13,919 bases of DNA from CAKUFA01 sp963656345 (lineage in GTDB: Bacteria; Bacillota; Clostridia; Christensenellales; Aristaeellaceae). Positions 7,838 to 13,625 of this stretch are shown here, piece by piece (within the stretch, counting starts at the first letter, position 1; each line of letters begins with the position of its first letter). Position numbers and translations under genes: made by a program. Location: contig CAVKHY010000066.1 in NCBI GenBank assembly GCA_963656345.1, forward strand, positions 1-13,919. Direction: 5' to 3'. The notes under the pieces were generated by a model, which saw nothing but the letters and a program-made list of their open reading frames with translations, made no database searches and was not told the origin of the DNA.

Positions 7838-7866
7838 TGTAAGTGTTTTCATGAAAAACCCTTACA
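7838..7866. promoter_or_regulatory. CcpA cre-like palindrome
   Basis: A 29-base imperfect palindrome has arms TGTAAGTGTTTTCA and, on the other strand, TGTAAGGGTTTTTCA. The left half alone (7838-7851) fits the catabolite-responsive element TGWAARCGYTWNCA with one mismatch (T in place of the central C). It is about 157-170 bases upstream of the predicted mgl start site. Binding by CcpA or another LacI-family regulator is an inference. Confidence 0.4.
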
Positions 7867-7926
7867 GCACAACGGAAAATGATGAATTGGCACATGCTTC
7901 CTATAAGAGGTGCGCCTGACAAGATG

Positions 7927-7967
7927 TTTTGTATCATTTGGTATGTATCCAGAAATTTAATACAAAA
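7927..7967. repeat. Inverted repeat and AT-rich tract upstream of mgl promoter
   Basis: TTTTGTAT (7927-7934) and ATACAAAA (7960-7967) form an 8-bp inverted repeat spaced by 25 bases. The right arm merges with an A tract that ends immediately before the -35 box. It may be an UP element, an operator pair or both. Low confidence. Confidence 0.35.
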
Positions 7968-7972
7968 AAAGG

Positions 7973-8001
7973 TTGACATTGCAGGATGGAAAGATTATAA
8001 T
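7973..8001 (+). promoter_or_regulatory. Consensus sigma-A promoter of the mgl operon
   Basis: TTGACA (7973-7978), a 17-base spacer and TATAAT (7996-8001) match the consensus at every position. An A-rich tract lies immediately upstream. Transcription should start near 8008, giving a leader of about 150 nt before mglB. Such a strong promoter suits an abundant sugar-binding protein and implies that control is by repression or by the leader. Confidence 0.9.
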
Positions 8002-8006
8002 AGGTG

Positions 8007-8042
8007 TGACGATAAAAGACGACCATGACGATAAAAGACGAC
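8007..8042 (+). repeat. Tandem 17-bp direct repeat at the mgl transcription start
   Basis: TGACGATAAAAGACGAC occurs at 8007-8023 and again at 8026-8042, a 19-base period. Within it, GACGAY recurs at 8008, 8018, 8027 and 8037, spaced 10, 9 and 10 bases, close to one helical turn. A complementary segment, TTTTGTCGTC, lies at 8087-8096 and could pair with either GACGATAAAA copy in RNA. It may be an operator array or part of a folded leader; the regulator is unknown. Confidence 0.75.
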
Positions 8043-8110
8043 TGCAAAAGGAAGCAGAAGGAGGTACTTCACAGGTATCGGATTGTTTTTGTCGTCGCTG
8101 CGTGTGTTAA

Positions 8111-8132
8111 TCAACGAACGAGAGTTCGTTGA
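8111..8132 (+). promoter_or_regulatory. Leader hairpin upstream of mglB ribosome site
   Basis: A 9-bp perfect stem, TCAACGAAC (8111-8119) with GTTCGTTGA (8124-8132), closes a GAGA tetraloop of the stable GNRA class. It ends 24 bases before the mglB start and about 9 bases before the GAGGTG ribosome site. There is no T tract, so it is not a terminator. It may stabilise the mRNA or control translation. Confidence 0.6.
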
Positions 8133-8155
8133 AATAAAGAAAGAGGTGTTTCCCT

Positions 8156-9241
8156 ATGAAAAAGCTCGTGGCTGGTATCCTGGCAGCGGCAATGGCACTC
8201 ACCATGGTTGGTAGTGCAGCATTCGCCGAGGGTGAAACCTATGTTTCTTGGTATACCTTTGGTGACGTTTACCTCACCAGCGTGCGTACCGCTCTGGACG
8301 CTGCAATGGCTGAGAAGGGCCTGAACGTGGTTGACAAGGACTCCAATGCTAACCAGCAGACCCAGACCGACGACATCAACACCGCTCTGGTAACCGGTGC
8401 AAATGCCATCGTTGTGAACCTGGTTGAGTCCGGCTCCATCGGCACTGCCGAAACCCTGATGAATGCCATCAAGGAAAAGGACATCCCCGCTGTGTTCTTC
8501 AATCGTGCTGTTTCTACCGACAACGACGAAGCCGCTGCTCTGTTCAAGGGCTATGAGAAGAGCGCTTTTGTTGGCACCGACTTCACCCAGGCCGGCAAGA
8601 TGCAGGGCAAGATGATCGGCGAATATGTGCTGGCACACTTCGACGAACTGGACCTGAACAAGGACGGCAAGATCTCCTATGTTATGTTCAAGGGTGACGA
8701 AGCAAACCAGGAAGCTATCGCTCGTACCAAGTACGGCGTTGAGTGCGCTGACGAAGTGCTGACTGCCAATGGCAAGCCCGCTCTGGAGTTCTATGATGCA
8801 AGCAATGCCAACAAGTACCTGGTTGACCTGAACGGCACTTGGTCCAACACCGCTTCCTTCGACTACATGCAGACCATCCTGTCTCAGTACAATGAGGCGA
8901 ATGGCAACATGGTCGAGCTGATCATCTGCAACAACGACGACATGGCTCTGGGCTCTGTGAACGCTCTGGTCAATGCTGGCTACAACCTGCCCGGCGGCGA
9001 AGGCTGCACCGTGATCCCCGTGTTCGGCGTGGACGCTACCGATGCTGCTAAGGAACTGATTGCCAACAAGCAGATGACCGGTACCATCAAGCAGGATGCT
9101 GAAGGCATGGCTGACGCTGTGGCTACCATCACCGCTAACCTGGTGAACGGCAAGGACAAGTTCGAAGGCCTGAATGAGAACTACGAGATCGTTGATGGCT
9201 GGACCGTTAACATTCCGTACTCTGTGTACACCGGCGAGTAA
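8156..9241 (+). CDS. mglB: Galactose/glucose ABC transporter substrate-binding protein (MglB-like)
   Basis: This 361-aa periplasmic-binding-protein-type subunit captures a hexose for the MglAC importer. Residues 1-24 are a signal peptide ending AAFA before EGE. Features typical of MglB are the calcium loop DLNKDGKIS at 166-174, FFNR at 114-117, W229, IICNNDDMALG at 256-266 and PVFGVDATDAA at 288-298. Compared with the E. coli protein from memory, sugar contacts Asn91, Arg158, Trp183, Asn211 and Asp236 seem kept (N116, R190, W229, N260, D293). His152, Asp154 and Asn256 seem changed to N184, E186 and Q313. Unlike most Gram-positive binding proteins it has no lipobox cysteine. The start has GAGGTG about 8 bases upstream. 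It is first in the operon and followed by a stabilising hairpin. Confidence 0.9.
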   Translation: MKKLVAGILAAAMALTMVGSAAFAEGETYVSWYTFGDVYLTSVRTALDAAMAEKGLNVVDKDSNANQQTQTDDINTALVTGANAIVVNLVESGSIGTAETLMNAIKEKDIPAVFFNRAVSTDNDEAAALFKGYEKSAFVGTDFTQAGKMQGKMIGEYVLAHFDELDLNKDGKISYVMFKGDEANQEAIARTKYGVECADEVLTANGKPALEFYDASNANKYLVDLNGTWSNTASFDYMQTILSQYNEANGNMVELIICNNDDMALGSVNALVNAGYNLPGGEGCTVIPVFGVDATDAAKELIANKQMTGTIKQDAEGMADAVATITANLVNGKDKFEGLNENYEIVDGWTVNIPYSVYTGE

Positions 9242-9263
9242 TTCTGAAGTTTGAATTTCGAAT

Positions 9264-9312
9264 GACTCAGTGCGGAGGGTCTCAGTACTCTGAGTCCCTC
9301 CGCCGTTTCATT
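9264..9312 (+). promoter_or_regulatory. Intercistronic hairpin between mglB and mglA (mRNA stabiliser or attenuator)
   Basis: GCGGAGGG-T-CTCAG (9272-9285) pairs with CTGAG-T-CCCTCCGC (9290-9303): 8 bp, a T/T mismatch, then 5 bp around a TACT loop. The tail CGTTTCATTT is a weak T tract, so partial termination is likely. An upstream GACTCAG (9264-9270) can pair instead with CTGAGTC (9290-9296), giving a possible alternative fold. Hairpins here commonly protect the binding-protein message and keep it more abundant than the transporter message. Confidence 0.75.
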
Positions 9313-9374
9313 TGAAAGGCAGAGCCCGAGCGTTGCTAAAAAAAGGGCTTTCTGCCGGAAAGGAGAAGCGCAGT

Positions 9375-10919
9375 ATGGGTGAAAATGTGCTGCTTCATAA
9401 GGAGGAGCAACCTGCTGAGGGCAAGGTACTTCTTCAAATGGAGGGTATCTGCAAAAGTTTCCCCGGCGTGAAAGCCTTGGATAACGCTCAGCTATGTGTG
9501 AAAGCTGGTACGGTTCATGCCCTCATGGGCGAGAACGGTGCAGGCAAGTCCACGCTGATGAAATGTCTTTTCGGCATTTATCACAAGGACGCCGGACATA
9601 TTTATTTGGATGGCAAGGAAGTCAATTTCAAGACGTCCAGAGAAGCATTGGACAATGGCGTGGCTATGGTTCATCAGGAGCTGAACCAGGCACGTAAGCG
9701 TTCTGTGATGGACAACATCTGGTTGGGACGTTATCCGAAGGTGGTCAAGGGACTTCCTTTTGTTTCGGATAAGCAGTCCTACAATGATACCAAGAAAGTT
9801 TTTGATGACCTTGGCATCAATGTGAATCCCAAAGTCATCCTGAACAATCTAACGGTTTCTCAGCGCCAGATGGTGGAAATCGCCAAAGCTGTTTCCTTTA
9901 ATTCGAAGGTCATTGTTTTTGACGAGCCTACGTCTTCCTTGACAGAGACCGAGGTGGAGCACCTGTTCCGCATCATCAACATGCTCAGAGATCGTGGATG
10001 CGGCATTGTGTACATCTCTCATAAGATGGAGGAAATCCTCCGCATTTCCGATGAAGTAACCATCATGCGTGACGGACAGTGGGTGGCAACAAAGCCGGCC
10101 AATGGGCTGACCATGGACGAGATCATCCGCCTGATGGTTGGCCGTCCGCTGACGAACCGTTTCCCGCCGAAGGATAACGTGGTCGGGGACGAGAATATTC
10201 TGGACGTGCAGGGCTTGTCCGGCATGTATTCCAATCTGCGTGATGCCAGCATCAATGTCCGTAAGGGTGAAATTGTTGGCGTGGCAGGCTTGGACAGTTC
10301 TGGCCGCACCTCTCTGCTGGAGTGCATCTTCGGCAGCGCAACGAGAAAGTCCGGCAAGATCTATAAGTCCGGCAAGCTGGTTGCCAACAAGACCCCCCGC
10401 GAAGCCATTAAGAATGGCTTTGCACTGGTGACAGAGGAACGCCGTGCGACGGGTATTCTTGGTATCCTTGATATCCGCACCAACACGGTCATTGCAAGCC
10501 TGCGGAAGTACAAGAACGGTCCGTTCCTGAACGACAAAAAGATGGCTGCGGCTACGGACAGCATGATCAAGGCTATGAGCATCAAGACGCCAAGCCAGCA
10601 AACGAAGATCAACACCCTGTCTGGTGGTAACCAGCAGAAGGTTATTTTCGGGCGCTGGATCTTGACTGAGCCTGATGTGCTGCTGCTTGATGAACCGACC
10701 CGCGGTATTGACGTAGGTGCTAAGTACGAGATTTATCAGCTGATTCAGAACCTCGCAAAGCAGGGCAAGGCAGTTGTTATGGTTTCTTCTGAAATGCCTG
10801 AGCTGCTGGGCGTGTGCAACAGGATTGTTGTCATGTCCGGTGGTCGTGTGGCTGGCGAAGTGGATGCCGACCATACTTCTCAGGAAGAAATTATGACCCT
10901 TGCTGCAAAATATGTATAA
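9375..10919 (+). CDS. mglA: Galactose/methyl-galactoside ABC transporter ATP-binding protein (MglA-like, two ATPase domains)
   Basis: This 514-aa sugar-import ATPase has two fused nucleotide-binding domains, as in the RbsA/MglA family (E. coli MglA is about 506 aa). Domain 1 has Walker A GENGAGKST at 52-60, a degenerate signature (LTVSQRQ at 159-165) and Walker B VIVFDEP at 179-185. Domain 2 has a degenerate Walker A, GLDSSGRTS at 305-313, where the usual Lys is Arg, an intact signature LSGGNQQK at 415-422 and Walker B VLLLDEP at 435-441. Such asymmetry is normal for the family. The open frame extends back to 9312, but the ATG at 9375 has AAAGGAGA upstream and the family's expected length. 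It energises the MglC permease encoded next. Confidence 0.94.
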   Translation: MGENVLLHKEEQPAEGKVLLQMEGICKSFPGVKALDNAQLCVKAGTVHALMGENGAGKSTLMKCLFGIYHKDAGHIYLDGKEVNFKTSREALDNGVAMVHQELNQARKRSVMDNIWLGRYPKVVKGLPFVSDKQSYNDTKKVFDDLGINVNPKVILNNLTVSQRQMVEIAKAVSFNSKVIVFDEPTSSLTETEVEHLFRIINMLRDRGCGIVYISHKMEEILRISDEVTIMRDGQWVATKPANGLTMDEIIRLMVGRPLTNRFPPKDNVVGDENILDVQGLSGMYSNLRDASINVRKGEIVGVAGLDSSGRTSLLECIFGSATRKSGKIYKSGKLVANKTPREAIKNGFALVTEERRATGILGILDIRTNTVIASLRKYKNGPFLNDKKMAAATDSMIKAMSIKTPSQQTKINTLSGGNQQKVIFGRWILTEPDVLLLDEPTRGIDVGAKYEIYQLIQNLAKQGKAVVMVSSEMPELLGVCNRIVVMSGGRVAGEVDADHTSQEEIMTLAAKYV

Positions 10920-10933
10920 GGAGGGCGACTGAA

Positions 10934-11974
10934 ATGCCCGGGAAAATGAGTTCCTTTAACGCACTGTCCGCAAAGGACAAGCGCAGCTTTGTGATCAATT
11001 GGGTGCTGGATCACGCCATGATCATCATCATTCTGCTGTTGGCTGTGTATGTACAGATTCAGCGTCCTCAGTTCTTCGGCGTACCTTCGTTGGTGAATAT
11101 TATTTCCCTGACGGCTGTACGTTTACCTATGGCACTTGGTGTTGCAGGCTGTATCGTGCTGGCTGGTACTGACTTGACCGGCGGCCGTGTGGCTGGCCTG
11201 ACTGCTTTCGTAGCGGCTATCCTGCTGCAGAAGGCAGGTGCCAATGGCCGCTTCATTGTGGACGGCGTTCCGCAAAATGTGGCGCTGGTCATCCTGCTGG
11301 TGATGCTGATCGGCTCTTGCGTTGGCTTCATTAACGGTTTCGTTATGGCTAAGTGGAAGCTGCATCCCTACATCATCACCTTGGCCATGCAGATGATCAC
11401 CTACGGTGCCTATCTGACACTGTCCAACTCCAAGCAGATTTCCAGCTTGGATCCCAGCTACACCACCGACTTTGTTACTAAGTCCATTCTCAAGATCGGC
11501 ACCACCTCCGTGCCCATGTATGTGCTGCTGGCCATCGTTGTGACGGCCATCATGTGGGTGGTATGGAACAAGACTACCTTCGGCAAGAACATGTTCGCTG
11601 TGGGTTCCAACGAGGAAGCCGCTCGTGTTTCCGGCGTAAACGTTATGGCAACCATCATCGGCGTGTTCATGCTGGCTGGCGCTCTGTATGGCTACACTGG
11701 CTTTGTAGAAGCCGCTCGTTTGGGTTCTTCTACCGCTACCCTGGGTCTGAACTATGAAGCTGACGCCATCTCTGCCGTGGTTATCGGCGGCGTATCCTTC
11801 GTAGGCGGCACTGGTAAGATCAGCGGTGTTCTGCTGGGCGTGTTCATGATGCAGCTGATTATCTCCGGCATGACCTTCCTGGGCATCTCCGGCAACATCA
11901 CCTACATCATCAAGGGTGCTGTTATCCTGATTGCCTGCATCCTGGACATGCGGAAGTACATGACCCGCAAGTAA
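10934..11974 (+). CDS. mglC: Galactose/methyl-galactoside ABC transporter permease (MglC-like)
   Basis: This 346-aa integral membrane subunit of the BPD_transp_2 class forms the sugar channel with MglA as motor. It has about nine or ten hydrophobic segments, starting with MIIIILLLAVYV after a charged N-terminus. The family motif AGTDLTGGRVAGL is near residues 77-89, and the EAA-like loop region appears as TFGKNMFAVGSNEEAARVSG in the middle. The glycine-rich stretch AVVIGGVSFVGGTGKISGVL follows towards the C-terminus, as in RbsC/MglC. AAGGAGGG at 10918-10925 overlaps the mglA stop and lies 8 bases before the ATG at 10934, so the pair is coupled. The frame is open upstream to 10814, but that part overlaps mglA and is not expected to be translated. 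Confidence 0.93.
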   Translation: MPGKMSSFNALSAKDKRSFVINWVLDHAMIIIILLLAVYVQIQRPQFFGVPSLVNIISLTAVRLPMALGVAGCIVLAGTDLTGGRVAGLTAFVAAILLQKAGANGRFIVDGVPQNVALVILLVMLIGSCVGFINGFVMAKWKLHPYIITLAMQMITYGAYLTLSNSKQISSLDPSYTTDFVTKSILKIGTTSVPMYVLLAIVVTAIMWVVWNKTTFGKNMFAVGSNEEAARVSGVNVMATIIGVFMLAGALYGYTGFVEAARLGSSTATLGLNYEADAISAVVIGGVSFVGGTGKISGVLLGVFMMQLIISGMTFLGISGNITYIIKGAVILIACILDMRKYMTRK

Positions 11975-11985
11975 TATGTTGTATC

Positions 11986-12024
11986 AACAGACCTGTCGCT
12001 CTTTTCGGCGGCAGGTCTGTTTTG
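11986..12024 (+). terminator. Terminator-like hairpin after mglC, probably leaky
   Basis: AACAGACCTG (11986-11995) pairs with CAGGTCTGTT (12012-12021), extended inwards by a G-T wobble and three further pairs around an 8-nt loop. Only four Ts (12020-12023) follow before the GGAGGG ribosome site of the next small gene. It should cut transcription but allow some read-through. Confidence 0.8.
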
Positions 12025-12034
12025 GAGGGCAGAC

Positions 12035-12193
12035 ATGGAAGAAAAGAATCCTAAAAAGGATCCGGTTCCTCACAACTGGATCACCAACCTTTACGACAAG
12101 CTGAACATTCCCGTGTGGGTACTGGATGTTCTGCTGGTCTTCCTGTGCGCCGTGGTGGTGTTCTGCTTCATCTATGGCGCTAATGTTCAGTAA
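12035..12193 (+). CDS. Small single-pass membrane protein (52 aa) downstream of mglC
   Basis: A short gene with GGAGGG at 12024-12029, 5 bases before its ATG. The product has a charged, lysine-rich N-terminus (MEEKNPKKDPVPHNW) followed by an amphipathic stretch to about residue 24. One long membrane segment lies at about 27-47 (VWVLDVLLVFLCAVVVFCFI) and the tail is short, YGANVQ. There is no cleavable signal pattern, so a single-pass anchor is likely. It sits between a leaky hairpin and a strong terminator, so it is the last gene of the mgl operon. I do not recognise a family. A role as an accessory or regulator of the sugar transporter is only inferred from position. Codon use matches the neighbours, which supports it being real. 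Confidence 0.72.
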   Translation: MEEKNPKKDPVPHNWITNLYDKLNIPVWVLDVLLVFLCAVVVFCFIYGANVQ

Positions 12194-12204
12194 AGAGATT
12201 TGAT

Positions 12205-12237
12205 GCAGCCGAGCATGATGTTTTTCGGCTGCTTTTT
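12205..12237 (+). terminator. Rho-independent terminator of the mgl operon
   Basis: GCAGCCGA (12205-12212) pairs perfectly with TCGGCTGC (12225-12232), followed directly by TTTTT (12233-12237). It lies 11 bases after the small membrane protein stop and just before the proA promoter. Confidence 0.9.
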
Positions 12238-12249
12238 CATTTTCATTTC

Positions 12250-12277
12250 TTGCATTTGCGGTGCGATATGGTATACT
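12250..12277 (+). promoter_or_regulatory. Sigma-A promoter of proA
   Basis: TTGCAT (12250-12255), a 16-base spacer and TATACT (12272-12277) form a fair promoter, with a start expected near 12284. It lies inside the upstream extension of the proA frame, so translation cannot begin at GTG 12261 from this transcript. The leader is only about 25 nt. Confidence 0.68.
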
Positions 12278-12308
12278 TGTGCCATTGAGTACTAGAGGGG
12301 ATGATGGC

Positions 12309-13604
12309 ATGGATCTCCATCAAATGGCCAGCCAGGCACGGGAAGCAGCGTGGACGCTGGCGGCAGCTTCCTGCGAAAAGCGGAATGCAGCACTGCTTGC
12401 CATGGCGGACTGCCTCGTGGAAGATCAGGCAGGCATATTTGCTGCAAATGAAAACGATGTTGCCCGGGCAAAGCAGGACGGCTTGGCTGCACCGCTGGTG
12501 GGGAGACTTCGCTTTGGCGAGGAGAAACTCCGGCAGGTAACAGACGGCTTGAAGGCACTGGCTGAACTGCCTGATCCTATCGGACAGACGACCCTTGCAC
12601 GGGAAATTACAGAAGGGCTCAAGTTGTATCGGGTTACGTGCCCCATTGGTGTGATTGGCGTGATCTTCGAAAGCCGTCCGGATGCACTGGTACAGATTGC
12701 CTCCCTTGCCTTGAAGAGCGGGAATGCCGTGCTGCTGAAGGGAGGCCGTGAAGCACTGGAAACTAACCATGCCCTGTGCAATAGTCTCCGCCGGGCGGCG
12801 AAGCAGGTCGGCTTACCGGAAAATTTCGCCCAGCTGCTGGAAAGCCGGGAGGATGTAGCCGCCATGCTCAAGGAGGATACGCTCATTGACCTGATCATTC
12901 CTCGGGGCAGTAACGCTTTTGTACGCTACATTATGGATAACAGCCGCATTCCTGTGCTTGGGCATGCGGATGGTATCTGTCACGTGTACGTGGATCGGGC
13001 AGCAGATATGGACATGGCGGTGAACGTTGCGGTGGACAGCAAGGCACAAAACGTGGCCGTATGCAATGCTATGGAAACCCTGCTGGTGCACCGGGAGATT
13101 GCATCTGCATATTTGCCCAAGGTGGCGGGAGCTATGCGGAGCGCCGGCATTCACCTGAAAGGGGATGAATCGGTACAGGCTGTGATTGATTGTGAACCTG
13201 CTACCGAGGAGGACTGGCGTACCGAATACCTGGATCGCATCCTCTCCATCCATGTGGTGGATTCGCTGGAACAGGCCATTGAGCATATCAATCGCTATGG
13301 TTCCCATCATACGGACTGCATCGTAACAGCGGACGATGAGGCGGCAGCACAATTCCTTACTCGAGTGGACAGTGCGGGGGTGTACCGGAATGTATCCACT
13401 CGCTTTGCGGACGGCTTTGTGTATGGCTTTGGTGCGGAAGTGGGCATTGCTACGGGGAAGATTCATGCGCGTGGTCCCATGGGTCCTGAAGGGCTGACAA
13501 CGTACAAATACAAGCTGCTGGGTACAGGACAGCTGATGGCGGAAATGAAGCACGGTGATCGTCACTATACCCATCGGCTATTGAACGAAAATTGTCCCCT
13601 GTGA
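12309..13604 (+). CDS. proA: Gamma-glutamyl phosphate reductase
   Basis: ProA reduces L-glutamyl 5-phosphate with NADPH to glutamate semialdehyde, the second step of proline synthesis, in the cytoplasm. At 431 aa it is slightly longer than the usual 415-420. Recognisable parts are VIFESRPDALVQIASLALK at 118-136, the GNAVLLKGGREA loop at 138-149, IIPRGSNAFVRYI at 196-208, the catalytic cysteine C252 in VAVCNAMETLLV, and the C-terminal GAEVGIATGKIHARGPMGPE at 375-394. ATG 12309 is chosen because upstream in-frame codons lie in or before the promoter. AGAGGGG at 12294-12300 is the likely ribosome site, 8 bases away. The partner kinase gene proB, often upstream, is absent; a HAD hydrolase follows after 21 bases. 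Confidence 0.96.
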   Translation: MDLHQMASQAREAAWTLAAASCEKRNAALLAMADCLVEDQAGIFAANENDVARAKQDGLAAPLVGRLRFGEEKLRQVTDGLKALAELPDPIGQTTLAREITEGLKLYRVTCPIGVIGVIFESRPDALVQIASLALKSGNAVLLKGGREALETNHALCNSLRRAAKQVGLPENFAQLLESREDVAAMLKEDTLIDLIIPRGSNAFVRYIMDNSRIPVLGHADGICHVYVDRAADMDMAVNVAVDSKAQNVAVCNAMETLLVHREIASAYLPKVAGAMRSAGIHLKGDESVQAVIDCEPATEEDWRTEYLDRILSIHVVDSLEQAIEHINRYGSHHTDCIVTADDEAAAQFLTRVDSAGVYRNVSTRFADGFVYGFGAEVGIATGKIHARGPMGPEGLTTYKYKLLGTGQLMAEMKHGDRHYTHRLLNENCPL

Positions 13605-13625
13605 CAGGAAAGCGAGCGATGACTG

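Noticed and set aside
7652..7852. N-terminal extension of the sigma factor to 7852
   Set aside because: The extra 67 residues are unlike any sigma region and contain the TATAAT box and the ribosome site of the shorter form.
8007..8042. CRISPR-like repeat
   Set aside because: Only two copies with a 2-base spacer; this is a tandem repeat at a promoter, not an array.
8008..8155. Known riboswitch or intrinsic terminator in the mgl leader
   Set aside because: The TTTTT at 8086-8090 has no stable hairpin directly before it, and I recognise no known riboswitch core.
9849..10874. 341-aa open frame antisense to mglA
   Set aside because: It mirrors the mglA codon pattern, lacks a ribosome site and shows no family motif; mglA is certain on the other strand.
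12813..13574. 253-aa open frame antisense to proA
   Set aside because: Shadow of proA; no ribosome site, no recognisable domain.
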